Below the pieces are notes generated by a model that made no database searches, was not told the DNA's origin, and saw nothing but the letters and a program-made list of their open reading frames with translations. Both the position numbers and the translations under genes were made by a program. Below, piece by piece: positions 17,972-25,857 of a DNA stretch of 64,000 nucleotides (its first letter is position 1; every line of letters begins with the position of its first letter). Location: the NCBI RefSeq assembly GCF_001274775.1, contig NZ_LGUE01000004.1, forward strand, positions 356,163 to 420,162, written 5' to 3'. The DNA comes from Rossellomorea marisflavi (GTDB lineage: Bacteria > Bacillota > Bacilli > Bacillales > Bacillaceae_B).

Positions 17972-19141
17972 ATGAAGCAATCGTGGAATCAAAGCAGTAT
18001 GAAACATGAAAACAAACGCCTCGTCCTTCAGCAGATCATCGCAGACGAACCGATCTCGCGTGCGGATCTCGCCAAGCGGTGCGGTCTCAATAAAGCCACC
18101 GTCTCTTCCCTTGTGGCGGAGCTCATGGACGAATCCCTTGTAAAGGAAGCCGGCATCGGGGAATCGAGTGGCGGTCGCCGTCCCGTCCTGCTCTATTTCT
18201 CCCGAGAAGCCGGGTATGCCCTTGGACTGAATGTGGAAGCGGCAACGGTGGAGGCCGCGCTTACCGATCTGAAGGGGACGATCATTTCCCAAGAAACGTT
18301 CCCGGCTGGTGATACGGCTTATGAATCCACACTCCGCACCATGGAGGAAGCGCTGGATTGGGCACAGAAGGTGGTACCCGCTTCTCCCCATGGCATCATC
18401 GGCGTCGGCGTCGCCGTTCCCGGCATGATTGATCGCTCGGGCACCGTGTTGAACGCCCCTAACCTGCAGTGGCGTGACCGCCCATTAAAGCACGATTTGG
18501 AAGATAGGCTGAAGCTGCCCGTGTTGATCGAAAATGAAGCCAATGCAGGCGCCTACCGGGAATATCAGACACGGCCAGACGCCGATGAAAGCCTCGTTTA
18601 TATCAGCATCGGAACCGGGATCGGCGCTGGGATCGTGCTCAACGGATCGCTCTACAGGGGACAAAGCGGCTATGCGGGTGAAATCGGGCATATGACCCTC
18701 GACTTCCAAGGACCACGCTGCACGTGTGGCAACAGTGGCTGCCTGGAACTGTACGCATCGGAACCTGCACTCGTGGAAAAGGCCAGGGGATCCGGCCTGG
18801 AGGATTGTAAGGATTTCGACTCCTTGGTGAACAGTGCAGGGAATGGCCATGAACTGGCCCTCTCACTCTTCACAGAAGCCGGCCGCGCACTCGGGAGCGG
18901 GGTCGTCAGCGCGATTCACGCATACGATACGAAGCATATCATCATCGCCAGCCGTGGTGGTGAGTGGATGAAAAACGCGGTACGCGATACCGTGAGAGCA
19001 AAAGCCCTCCCCCATTACCGGGACGATCTTGATCTCGTCTTTCTCGACACGCGGCTCCCGGTCGCTTCTCTTGGAGTAGCCGGGTTGATGGTGGATGAAT
19101 TCCTTAAAGGACAGAACGCTGTGGAAAAGGGCAGAGAATAA
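17972..19141 (+). CDS. xylR: Xylose operon repressor, ROK family
   Basis: A 389-residue repressor. The N-terminal winged helix-turn-helix reads ISRADLAKRCGLNKATVSSL. The C-terminal sugar-binding ROK domain carries GVGVAVPGMID, the phosphate-binding-like YISIGTGIGAGIVL, the His of GEIGHMTLD and the zinc-binding CTCGNSGCLELYAS. It should bind the operator at 17895-17909 and release it on xylose. AGGAGG lies before the ATG. Being divergent from xylAB is the classic Bacillus layout. Confidence 0.95.
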   Translation: MKQSWNQSSMKHENKRLVLQQIIADEPISRADLAKRCGLNKATVSSLVAELMDESLVKEAGIGESSGGRRPVLLYFSREAGYALGLNVEAATVEAALTDLKGTIISQETFPAGDTAYESTLRTMEEALDWAQKVVPASPHGIIGVGVAVPGMIDRSGTVLNAPNLQWRDRPLKHDLEDRLKLPVLIENEANAGAYREYQTRPDADESLVYISIGTGIGAGIVLNGSLYRGQSGYAGEIGHMTLDFQGPRCTCGNSGCLELYASEPALVEKARGSGLEDCKDFDSLVNSAGNGHELALSLFTEAGRALGSGVVSAIHAYDTKHIIIASRGGEWMKNAVRDTVRAKALPHYRDDLDLVFLDTRLPVASLGVAGLMVDEFLKGQNAVEKGRE

Positions 19142-19190
19142 CATTGTCCTTTATCCAACGTGATGAATGCGTCTTGAAAGGCTACTCGAC

Positions 19191-19234
19191 AAAAAAACCG
19201 ACAAAAGGAGAGTAATCCCCATGTCGGTTTTTTC
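19191..19234. terminator. Bidirectional intrinsic terminator
   Basis: Stem AAAAAACCGACA (19192-19203) / TGTCGGTTTTTT (19222-19233) between the convergent xylR and first lipoprotein genes. Confidence 0.8.
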
Positions 19235-19242
19235 GATTCTTC

Positions 19243-19734
19243 TTATTCCAATTCCTGATCTGTGATCTCAACGTCCCACTCATCTGCAAGCTTCTTCAGA
19301 TCTTTATCGAACTTGACCGCTTTCTCTTCGATTTTCATCTGGGTCTCATCCGCTTTCGTCATCAGTTCCTCGTCCTCTGTCTCAAAGGCTTCTTGTTGAA
19401 CGTCGAGGTTTTCCCTGCTCATTTTCACGACTTCACGCAACTGCTTTGCTTTCGCCTCTACCTCATCTGTCTTGAACTCCCACGAATCGATTTCCTTCAG
19501 CATCTTATCATATTGCGGCTTGGCATCTTCGATTCCGGCAATGAGTGCTTCGATATCATAACTGGTCACTGCCTCTAAAATCGGCTCATTCGCTTTTTCT
19601 TCCATTTCAATGATCTTATTCAGTTGTTCATTATTGAACTCGACCAGTTCATCCGCCTTGCCGCTCCCAAATACACCAAGGCTGCACCCTGATAAAAGAA
19701 AAAGTAGTGCTGATGCTAACATAAGTTTCTTCAT
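19243..19734 (-). CDS. Lipoprotein, tandem paralogue 1 of 5
   Basis: A 163-residue predicted lipoprotein (signal MKKLMLASALLFLLSGC). The mature part is almost entirely charged alpha-helix, probably coiled coil (ELVEFNNEQLNKIIEMEEKANEP...), ending LADEWDVEITDQ. This end matches the endings of the four lipoproteins upstream (LADEYGYSF, LAAKYGYTY and similar). No enzymatic motif is visible and the function is unknown. It is the shortest member and the last gene of the array, 27 bases after paralogue 2, so the two are probably cotranscribed. Confidence 0.75.
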   Translation of the reverse strand: MKKLMLASALLFLLSGCSLGVFGSGKADELVEFNNEQLNKIIEMEEKANEPILEAVTSYDIEALIAGIEDAKPQYDKMLKEIDSWEFKTDEVEAKAKQLREVVKMSRENLDVQQEAFETEDEELMTKADETQMKIEEKAVKFDKDLKKLADEWDVEITDQELE

Positions 19735-19761
19735 TCTAATTCCCCTTTGTAAAGTTCTGTT

Positions 19762-20391
19762 TTATGGTTGTGTATACGTGTACCCATACTTCGCCGCGAG
19801 CTCATTTAGATCGTCATGGAACGCTGCCGCAGACTTTTCGAATTCGTCCCCTTTGGCAATCATCTCTGCTTCCTTCGAGGGGTCATCAAAGGTTTCCCTG
19901 TAGAGGACGAGGGATTCTTTATACAGGTTCACTCCCTCTAGTGCTCCTTCTTTCGCTTTCTGTAGTTCTTCCGAGTCCACCTTGATGGCTTCGACCCTCT
20001 CGATCACTTCATCATAATCGATGATGGCCTGATCCAGGACCTCGATCAGTTCTTCTACAGGCTGTTCGCTTGCTTGCAGGATGCGATCCTGAATGTCCAT
20101 TTCCAGTTCACCGACTTCTGCCATATCTACATCCACAAAGTGCTCGAACTGTTCCTCAGGAGTACCTGGAGAAGCCGCACCCTCGCTATCCTCTTTGAGG
20201 GCATCCCCCAGTGAACCGTCCATTTCTTCTTTCAGTCTCTCAAGCTCTTTCTTCGATTCTTCCAATTTCGCTTCTGCTTCTGCGGTTTTATCCTCTGCCT
20301 CCGAATCAGCTGTAAGGACCTTTGCCGCCTTCTGTAACCCGCATCCGCTCAATAACAGTGCAAGTAGCATGATGATCAGTATCTTCTTCAT
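19762..20391 (-). CDS. Lipoprotein, tandem paralogue 2 of 5
   Basis: A 209-residue lipoprotein (MKKILIIMLLALLLSGC). An acidic, heptad-rich linker (EAEAKLEESKKELERLKEEM) precedes the shared domain. The domain begins FEHFVDVDMAEVGELEMDIQ, continues with LDQAIIDYDEVIERVEAIKVDSEEL and LYKESLVLYRETFDDPSK, and ends LAAKYGYTYTQP. The domain is helical and has no catalytic signature. A conserved block upstream (20457-20492) recurs before paralogues 3 and 5 and may be a duplicated promoter. Confidence 0.75.
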   Translation of the reverse strand: MKKILIIMLLALLLSGCGLQKAAKVLTADSEAEDKTAEAEAKLEESKKELERLKEEMDGSLGDALKEDSEGAASPGTPEEQFEHFVDVDMAEVGELEMDIQDRILQASEQPVEELIEVLDQAIIDYDEVIERVEAIKVDSEELQKAKEGALEGVNLYKESLVLYRETFDDPSKEAEMIAKGDEFEKSAAAFHDDLNELAAKYGYTYTQP

Positions 20392-20456
20392 TTCCTATTG
20401 CACACCCATTCCCTGCCAATTTCTAAACCTTTCACATAATACCATTTCTCTGGGTT

Positions 20457-20492
20457 TTCCATAATGATTCCATCGATTCATTTTGTTTCAGC
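20457..20492. repeat. Conserved upstream block of lipoprotein array (copy 1)
   Basis: TTTTCCATAATGATTCCA followed by tcgATTCATTTTG. Near-copies stand upstream of lipoproteins 3 and 5, so the gene duplications carried their upstream region. Confidence 0.5.
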
Positions 20493-20559
20493 CGTCCAGT
20501 CGGGACTGCTCTCTCTTGTGTCTTTTTTCCCAGAACCGTTTAAAAAGTGATAGCCTGGA

Positions 20560-21216
20560 TCAGGAAGGGGGAGCCAACTCATAGTCAATTCCATATCCCT
20601 TACTGATGTCATCCACCAGGGTGCGGTATCGCTCGACTGACTCTCCGTATTCCAGCGTCTTTTCTTCCACCTTTGTGCTCAAGGATGGGTCATCAATGGT
20701 CTTCCGGATGAGATCGAGTGTATCCCTGTACAGCTTGAACCCGTTGACGAGTTCCTCCTTCACGGGCTTCAGTTCATCGGATTCTGCCGGAAGGCTTTCT
20801 GCCTGTTTGACCAGGGACCCGTATTCCGAGATGCCCTCATCCAGAGCCTCCCGGGCGGCTTCCTTGTCCCCGTTCATTTCATAGAGATCGACCCCGGCCT
20901 GCACCTTCTGGCGGATCGCCATTTCCTGTTGACCGATGGCAGGGACGCTCACGGCGATGAACTGCATGAACTGTGCCTTTCCTTCCGATTCCTCTCCCTT
21001 TTCACCCTTATTCATGCTGTCATTGCCCTCAGGGGAGGCAGCAGGGGCTTCTACGACGTCCTCTTGCTCTTTCGGTGCAGTCTCTTTCTCCGATGACGCG
21101 TCATCCGGTTCCTTTGGCTGAGACTCCGTCTTCTCAGCCTCCATGCCCCCGCATCCACACAATAGGAGGAGGAACAGGACTGGCAACAGGAATTTCTTCA
21201 TTGCGTGATTGACCAT
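20560..21216 (-). CDS. Lipoprotein, tandem paralogue 3 of 5
   Basis: About 218 residues. I chose the ATG at 21216, with GAGGTG seven bases before it. The signal is MVNHAMKKFLLPVLFLLLLC with lipobox LCGC. An acidic low-complexity linker rich in Glu, Ser and Pro follows. The helical domain contains FMQFIAVSVPAIGQQEMAIR, LDEGISEYGSLVKQAESLPA and LYRDTLDLIRKTIDDPSLS, and ends SKGYGIDYELAPPS. It shares the domain plan of its neighbours, most closely paralogue 5. The function is unknown. Confidence 0.72.
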   Translation of the reverse strand: MVNHAMKKFLLPVLFLLLLCGCGGMEAEKTESQPKEPDDASSEKETAPKEQEDVVEAPAASPEGNDSMNKGEKGEESEGKAQFMQFIAVSVPAIGQQEMAIRQKVQAGVDLYEMNGDKEAAREALDEGISEYGSLVKQAESLPAESDELKPVKEELVNGFKLYRDTLDLIRKTIDDPSLSTKVEEKTLEYGESVERYRTLVDDISKGYGIDYELAPPS

Positions 21217-21236
21217 ACTCCACACCTCGACAGGTT

Positions 21237-21278
21237 TTTCCATCATGTTGGCAATTGCTCACTTTGATTTACCCATAT
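21237..21278. repeat. Conserved upstream block of lipoprotein array (copy 2)
   Basis: TTTCCATCATG...CAATTGCTCACTTTGATTTACCCAT-like block directly upstream of lipoprotein 3. It matches the block at 22826-22866 at most positions. Confidence 0.5.
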
Positions 21279-21433
21279 TTTGAGAGGATAACCCTATTTT
21301 TGTAACTTTTTGCCGATGACTTTTGATCTGGATTCCTGGTCATAAAATTCGAGTGGTGGCCGTGTCGACATGTGGGAACCTGAAAGTTTGGGATCGTCAC
21401 GATCGCCCAACCGCGCTGCTTTTCAACTAAACA

Positions 21434-22048
21434 TCATTGTTCAAACGAATACCCATACTCATCGGCAAGATCCTCAAGATGAGACTGATAAGTCCCTTTT
21501 GCCCGTTGATACTCAAGGTTCTTTGCAATCATCTCCTGGTCTTTTGAAGGGTCATCGATCAATTCCCTGTTAAGAATGAGATACTCCTGATAGATACTGA
21601 ATCCATCAAGCGCCTCTTGCTTCAACTTGACCAGCTCATCCGATTCCACTTCGATGGCCTCCATCTTTACGATCAGCTGCTCGTATCCTGCGATGGCTCT
21701 TTCCAATGCATCCTTCATCGCCTGATCCTGATCCTTATCCTCGGCAGATTCCCTTTGGGCTTGGGATAGATTGACTTGTACGTTATATTCCATTACTGAA
21801 ATGTCACTCATATCCCCCTCTATGAAAGAGGTAAACTCTTCTGCAGGGGTCATGCTTCCCTTCTCGGAAGAGTCATCGGCAGCAGCATTGGCTTCCGTCT
21901 TCTGATCTTCGTCCTTCCCTTTTTCGTCGGTTGCTATCACCTCTGCATCCTCCGCTCCTTCGTTTGACGAGCTCACCTTTCCCACCTTCATCAAGCTGCA
22001 TCCGCTCAGTAAGAAGGCAATCAGCACAAAAACTAGTAACCTCTTCAT
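21434..22048 (-). CDS. Lipoprotein, tandem paralogue 4 of 5
   Basis: A 204-residue lipoprotein (MKRLLVFVLIAFLLSGCS, with LMKVGKV after the Cys). An acidic linker is followed by the shared domain: FTSFIEGDMSDISVMEYNVQ, LERAIAGYEQLIVKMEAIEV, IYQEYLILNRELIDDPSKDQ, ending LADEYGYSFEQ. It is closest to paralogue 2. The intergenic stretch before the paralogue 3 gene (217 bases) holds no other gene. The function is unknown, but the surface anchoring is well supported. Confidence 0.75.
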   Translation of the reverse strand: MKRLLVFVLIAFLLSGCSLMKVGKVSSSNEGAEDAEVIATDEKGKDEDQKTEANAAADDSSEKGSMTPAEEFTSFIEGDMSDISVMEYNVQVNLSQAQRESAEDKDQDQAMKDALERAIAGYEQLIVKMEAIEVESDELVKLKQEALDGFSIYQEYLILNRELIDDPSKDQEMIAKNLEYQRAKGTYQSHLEDLADEYGYSFEQ

Positions 22049-22110
22049 CTTGGTGACCCACCCATCCTGTTTCGTCTTTTGTCGTTCAACCTCTGCACTG
22101 CCAGACTCTC

Positions 22111-22779
22111 TTATTCAGGCTGGCCGACCTGATAGTTGATGCCATACTTCTCGCTGAGCTCTGTGACCATGCGATGGTACTTTTCCACGGACGCATCATA
22201 TTCGGCGCCCATGATGTTCGCTCCGGTCCACTCGGAAGGATCATCGATGGCATCCCTGATCATCCTGAGGTATTCCTGAAAGAGCATCACGCCATGAATC
22301 AATTCTTCCTTGAGCGGTTCCTGTTCATCCATGTAGGTCCGGACATTTTTCGCATCCTCAAGGATGGATTCGTATTCCTTCATGGCCCAATCCACCGTCT
22401 CAAACGCGGCCTCCTTGTCTCCATTCATTTCGAAAGCAGACATTGCCTCATACAATCTTTCCTCTACAGCCGCTTCCCGTTGGCCGATCGGAAACACTTC
22501 CTGTTCAATGAAAAGTAACAGTTCGCCTTCCCCTTTGACCGGTTCATCTCCCCGCTCGATCTCATCCAGCTTCTTATTCGCTTCTTCCACAAGTGCATTG
22601 GCTTTGTCTAAATTCGATGGTTTCTCGGACTTTTCTTGGGCTGTCTCGGTTGCTTCCTCCCCGCCGGTTTCCTCTGCCGGGGAACTGGACGGAAACACCT
22701 TTCCAAGTTTCGTCAGCGAGCATCCGCTCAGCATGATTGCTACGAATACTACCATCACTATCCTCTTCATCCCATCCAT
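22111..22779 (-). CDS. Lipoprotein, tandem paralogue 5 of 5
   Basis: About 222 residues. The ATG at 22779 has AAGGAAAGGTG before it. The lipoprotein signal is MDGMKRIVMVVFVAIMLSGC, followed by SLTKLGKVF, which echoes paralogue 4 (SLMKVGKV). The shared helical domain contains LLLFIEQEVFPIGQREAAVE, VDWAMKEYESILEDAKNV and LFQEYLRMIRDAIDDPSEW, and ends SEKYGINYQVGQPE. It is the first gene of the array, followed 62 bases later by paralogue 4. No function is known. Confidence 0.73.
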   Translation of the reverse strand: MDGMKRIVMVVFVAIMLSGCSLTKLGKVFPSSSPAEETGGEEATETAQEKSEKPSNLDKANALVEEANKKLDEIERGDEPVKGEGELLLFIEQEVFPIGQREAAVEERLYEAMSAFEMNGDKEAAFETVDWAMKEYESILEDAKNVRTYMDEQEPLKEELIHGVMLFQEYLRMIRDAIDDPSEWTGANIMGAEYDASVEKYHRMVTELSEKYGINYQVGQPE

Positions 22780-22825
22780 CACCTTTCCTTTTCCACCTAT
22801 GTGTCCGATCACAGCACTCATATTT

Positions 22826-22866
22826 TTCCATAATGATTCCAATTACTCATTTTGATTTACCCATTT
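22826..22866. repeat. Conserved upstream block of lipoprotein array (copy 3)
   Basis: TTTCCATAATGATTCCAATT then ACTCATTTTGATTTACCCAT, the most complete copy, upstream of lipoprotein 5. Confidence 0.5.
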
Positions 22867-22900
22867 TCCACGTATTAAATCCTTTTTATTACATTTAAAG

Positions 22901-22930
22901 AAAAAAAAGCATGAGGTGGATCCCTCATGA
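22901..22930 (-). terminator. Terminator-like hairpin upstream of the lipoprotein array
   Basis: CATGAGG (22911-22917) / CCTCATG (22924-22930), followed on the minus strand by eight T's. It would stop minus-strand transcription entering the lipoprotein promoter region from the right. Confidence 0.4.
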
Positions 22931-22954
22931 CACTACTGTATTTCTTTCCAAGCG

Positions 22955-22981
22955 TTTTGATTTAATACTCACAAGGGTATA
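22955..22981 (+). promoter_or_regulatory. Possible sigma-B-type promoter of the osmC-like gene
   Basis: GTTTTG (22955-22960) and GGGTAT (22976-22981), 15 bases apart, resemble the sigma-B consensus GTTTAA-N12/14-GGGTAT. It lies 32 bases before an OsmC-family stress gene. The spacer is one base longer than usual. Confidence 0.4.
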
Positions 22982-23013
22982 TCATTTATAGCTCTATGAA
23001 AGGGGTGCTATTC

Positions 23014-23403
23014 ATGAAGTACACCATTAATAAAGACTCTGTCACAACCGATACCACCTTCGGGAATCTTTCCGTATCGACCAATGAAGAGGAAGGATAT
23101 CGCCCGTTTCAATTATTCATCGCTTCCCTTGCAGGATGCAGCGGAACATTGCTTCGCACCATCTTAACGAAAAAGCGGATGGATGTTGCTCATATGGAAC
23201 TCGAAGCAGACTACGTGAGAAATCCTGATAGAGCGAACCGAATTGAGGAAATCCATTTCACTGCACTTGTTAAAACTGGAAATACCCTGACGGAAAAGCA
23301 GGCAGAGCGCATCTCACAGCTCGTTCTGACTAACTGCGGCATGATTCAATCGGTCATATCCTCCATTGAGATTACGTTCAAGATCCAAATGGTGGATGAA
23401 TAA
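23014..23403 (+). CDS. OsmC/Ohr-family protein
   Basis: A protein of about 129 residues. The ATG at 23014 has AAAGGGGTG six bases upstream, better than the in-frame ATG at 22996, which has no ribosome binding site. It carries the two family cysteines in LIASLAGCSGTLLR and VLTNCGMIQSVI, the pair that reduces organic hydroperoxides in OsmC/Ohr proteins, and the central strand VRNPDRANRIEEIHF. It most resembles the YhfA/YmaD-like OsmC branch. Cytoplasmic peroxide detoxification is the likely role. A sigma-B-like promoter is visible upstream. Confidence 0.82.
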   Translation: MKYTINKDSVTTDTTFGNLSVSTNEEEGYRPFQLFIASLAGCSGTLLRTILTKKRMDVAHMELEADYVRNPDRANRIEEIHFTALVKTGNTLTEKQAERISQLVLTNCGMIQSVISSIEITFKIQMVDE

Positions 23404-23422
23404 CCTATTCACAATAAAGAAA

Positions 23423-23460
23423 CAAAAAAAGATTGCCTGATGCGCCGGCAATCTATTTTT
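23423..23460. terminator. Bidirectional intrinsic terminator
   Basis: Stem AGATTGCC (from 23430) / GGCAATCT (to 23453) with A-run before and T-run after, between the convergent genes ending at 23403 and 23466. Confidence 0.75.
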
Positions 23461-23465
23461 GTTCA

Positions 23466-24203
23466 TTATTTTTCACATGAGAATAGCAACACGACAGGAA
23501 TCCGCAGGCGCCGCTCATATTCCTCATCACTCGAGAAATGCTCCCGCTGAGGATGGCCTTCCCGGAGGGTATCCACGCGGAAGCCCGCTTCGGTCAGCGC
23601 CGTGAAATACTGCTCGGTCGTGCGGTGATATTTCACCACCGTCTGATCGATCCACGGTTCCTTCCGTTCCCCCGTACGGAAATAATCATCTACAATCCAG
23701 CTTCCGCGCCGTTCCCCGTTCTCCTTGCTCGTGAAAGAGGACGTGGTGAGGGGATGCTGAAGGCTGAAGATGAAGCGCCCGCCAGGTTTCAGCGTCGAGT
23801 GGATGCGCTTGAGAATGCTTTCGATGTCTTCTATGTAGTGCAGGACAAAACGGGATGTGACCAGATCAAAGCTTGCTTCAGGGAATGCATAGGTCTCCAG
23901 TGTTTCATGAAGGATGGTCGCCTCGGGGTTACCGGCAAGCGATACCCTTGCCGCCTCCACCATCTGACTCGACCCGTCTACACCGGTATAGGAGCCTGCT
24001 CCCCCTTCCAGGAGCGCAGTCCCGAACGCCCCGTCACCGGAACCGAGGTCCAGTATCCGGGCACCCTCATACTCCCCAAGCAGCTCAACCATCACCGGTC
24101 CTTCGATGGCATTATTCGGACTGTCGCGCCTGCCCCTTCGCTTCGTATACTGATCAAAAAACGCTTCATTATCATAAACGGTCGAACCTCTGTATTCGGT
24201 CAT
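23466..24203 (-). CDS. Class I SAM-dependent methyltransferase
   Basis: A 245-residue methyltransferase. Motif I, which binds SAM, reads ILDLGSGDGAFGTALLEGG. YTGVDGSSQMVE holds the acidic residue contacting the SAM ribose, SFDLVTSRFVLHYIED is motif IV, and LKPGGRFIFSLQHPL is the post-motif region. The pattern fits the Methyltransf_11/25 families, which include small-molecule methyltransferases. The substrate cannot be inferred. It stands alone, with a shared terminator downstream. Confidence 0.8.
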   Translation of the reverse strand: MTEYRGSTVYDNEAFFDQYTKRRGRRDSPNNAIEGPVMVELLGEYEGARILDLGSGDGAFGTALLEGGAGSYTGVDGSSQMVEAARVSLAGNPEATILHETLETYAFPEASFDLVTSRFVLHYIEDIESILKRIHSTLKPGGRFIFSLQHPLTTSSFTSKENGERRGSWIVDDYFRTGERKEPWIDQTVVKYHRTTEQYFTALTEAGFRVDTLREGHPQREHFSSDEEYERRLRIPVVLLFSCEK

Positions 24204-24472
24204 CTGTCCTCTCCTTTGTTTGAAGTGGTGCGTGCATCGCTCTCCACTAGATTCGACATGGAGGTAGTTTCTTCCTGTGTGGTCGTGGGCGAACTTCTAA
24301 TTGATGCACTGATGGGCAGACTGTTCGGCAAACTTGCTTCCGTTTTTCTACGTTTGTGAAAATCCAGTGAAGGTCCACACAACAAAAGGTTTATATTAAC
24401 ATTAATGGATGTTGGATAAAAGATGCCGATTATGTGTGAATGACCGGCTTGTTTGAAAGGGGAGATAGTAGA

Positions 24473-24652
24473 ATGACTAGAGACAAAATGTCCTCTCTTA
24501 TCCTTCTAACTTTTAGTGTTTCGCTGATTTTAATGGTAACGTATGACAGTAAGCCATCTTGGGGACAGTGTATTTTCATACCCATCGGGTTGGTTTCAAG
24601 CCTGGCCACGTTGGTCCTGTTCATTTTCTGTTTGGAAGCCAGGAATCCTTAA
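24473..24652 (+). CDS. Small two-helix membrane protein, unknown
   Basis: A 59-residue protein with two hydrophobic segments (SSLILLTFSVSLILMV and IFIPIGLVSSLATLVLFIFC). The ATG at 24473 is preceded by GGGGAG. I do not recognise the family. A terminator follows at 24685-24718, which supports a real transcript. Confidence 0.45.
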   Translation: MTRDKMSSLILLTFSVSLILMVTYDSKPSWGQCIFIPIGLVSSLATLVLFIFCLEARNP

Positions 24653-24684
24653 TGACTGATACATGCGCACATGACGATTGACAT

Positions 24685-24718
24685 CCGGTACTTCCCTCAG
24701 TGGAAACCGGTTTTTTTT
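24685..24718 (+). terminator. Intrinsic terminator
   Basis: Stem CCGGT (24685-24689) / ACCGG (24706-24710) followed by eight T's, downstream of the small membrane gene. Confidence 0.6.
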
Positions 24719-24739
24719 GGTTTTAATGGAAAACTCTTA

Positions 24740-24797
24740 TTGACTATTCAGTTGAACTGTATTATCTTTTTAATAAGTTGAACTATATAGTCGAACT
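24740..24797 (+). promoter_or_regulatory. padR promoter with two palindromic operators
   Basis: -35 TTGACT (24740-24745) and -10 TATCTT (24763-24768) are 17 bases apart. The palindrome CAGTTGAACTG (24749-24759) lies between them. A second, 22-base imperfect palindrome with AGTT...AACT ends lies at 24776-24797. Both share AGTTGAAC, as expected for autoregulation by the PadR protein encoded next. Confidence 0.6.
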
Positions 24798-24814
24798 GAA
24801 TAAAGGATGAGACG

Positions 24815-25132
24815 ATGAAGCATAAATTATTACCACTGTCGGAAACGATGCACTATATCCTGCTCGCACTGCGCGAGCCCCTGCATGGCTATGCTGTCAT
24901 GCAGAAGATTGAAGAAATGAGTGATGGCGCGGTCGTGCTCGCAGCGGGTACCCTGTACGGTGCCGTTGAGAATCTGAATAAGCACGGCTGGATCGAACCG
25001 GTCGGGGAAGAAGGCCGGAGGAAGGTCTATCAGATCACGTATGACGGAAATGCCGTTTTAAACGTAGAAAAAGAACGATTGCAGCATATTTTATCCTTAT
25101 ATGAAGGAAGTGGATCGGGTGAAAAAGCTTAA
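24815..25132 (+). CDS. PadR-family transcriptional regulator
   Basis: A 105-residue winged-helix regulator of the short PadR type. The family signature is present: MHYILLALREPLHGYAVMQ, AAGTLYGAVENLNKHGWIEP and GRRKVYQITYDGNAVL. PadR regulators of this type usually repress their own operon and respond to a ligand or membrane stress. The DUF2812 gene follows with an overlap, the usual PadR-DUF2812 pairing. The duplicated AGTTGAAC operators upstream support autoregulation. Confidence 0.88.
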   Translation: MKHKLLPLSETMHYILLALREPLHGYAVMQKIEEMSDGAVVLAAGTLYGAVENLNKHGWIEPVGEEGRRKVYQITYDGNAVLNVEKERLQHILSLYEGSGSGEKA

Positions 25133-25691
25133 GATCTTTTTTGATATCGAGAGAGAAGAAAAGTGGTTGAATGAGCAGCTGGCGAAAGGATTCCGCTGCA
25201 CCAAGATCAGTTCGCTGGGTGTCTATACATTTGAAGAAACAGACAAAAAACATGTGATGCGCTTGGATTACCGTGACCGGATGAGGAAGGAAAAGGACCT
25301 TGAGTATACGAACATGTACGAAGATTTCGGCTGGAGCAGCATCGCCGCTTCCAAAATGGTCGGGATCCGCTATTGGCAGAAAGAAGCGGACGGACACGAT
25401 GAGCTCTTCTCCGACCGCGAGTCCCTGGCAAAATACTATCAGCGGTTGATGGTTTATTCCGGATGGTTGGGCATCACCCTGTTTGCCATCATGGTTAACT
25501 ATATTTTCATTCAGAAGCCCAGCTTTTATCACGACGGCCTGTGGCACATGGAAGGGTCCCTCTTCTGGAAGGCGTTCCTTTTTGAGACACCGTTCGCCCT
25601 ATTGAAAGCATTGCCTGTCCTCATGGTGATCTTGTTCATGGATGGTTATTACAGGGCCTATAAGAAATATAAGGTGTTAAAAACAGCATGA
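25119..25691 (+). CDS. DUF2812 membrane protein
   Basis: About 190 residues. The cytoplasmic N-terminal domain (KLKIFFDIEREEKWLNEQLA, then CTKISSLGVYTFEE) is the DUF2812 signature. Two membrane helices follow (LGITLFAIMVNYIFI and ALPVLMVILFMDGYY). I chose the GTG at 25119, with GGAAG eight bases upstream, which gives the family start MKKLKIFF. The ATG at 25101 lacks a ribosome binding site. It overlaps padR by 14 bases, so the two are coupled. The family function is unknown; a membrane partner of the PadR switch is a common idea. Confidence 0.8.
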   Translation: MKKLKIFFDIEREEKWLNEQLAKGFRCTKISSLGVYTFEETDKKHVMRLDYRDRMRKEKDLEYTNMYEDFGWSSIAASKMVGIRYWQKEADGHDELFSDRESLAKYYQRLMVYSGWLGITLFAIMVNYIFIQKPSFYHDGLWHMEGSLFWKAFLFETPFALLKALPVLMVILFMDGYYRAYKKYKVLKTA

Positions 25692-25703
25692 ATGATACGA
25701 TCA

Positions 25704-25737
25704 GGATGTGTGATGACTTAACGCATCCTTTTTTCTT
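25704..25737 (+). terminator. Intrinsic terminator of the padR operon
   Basis: Stem GGATG (25704-25708) / CATCC (25724-25728), extended by GC/GU pairs, followed by TTTTTTC. Confidence 0.6.
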
Positions 25738-25747
25738 TCCCCTTACC

Positions 25748-25767
25748 GTGTGACAACAATGTCACAC
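25748..25767. promoter_or_regulatory. BceR-like response-regulator operator
   Basis: Perfect palindrome GTGTGACA-ACAA-TGTCACAC with a four-base centre. It lies 50 bases upstream of a TATAAT (25818-25823) that has no good -35. The core TGACA-N4-TGTCA fits the TNACA-N4-TGTNA type recognised by BceR-like regulators of peptide-antibiotic resistance transporters. Confidence 0.65.
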
Positions 25768-25857
25768 CATCCTCCATTTTGTTCGCTGAATGAAACGATT
25801 CCCGCCTGACTCCTCCCTATAATGGTAAGTACCAACAACGAGCCAGGAGGAATCATC

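Noticed and set aside
23538-24359. 273-codon frame opposite the methyltransferase
   Set aside because: Shadow frame; the minus-strand gene has the SAM motifs and a clear start.
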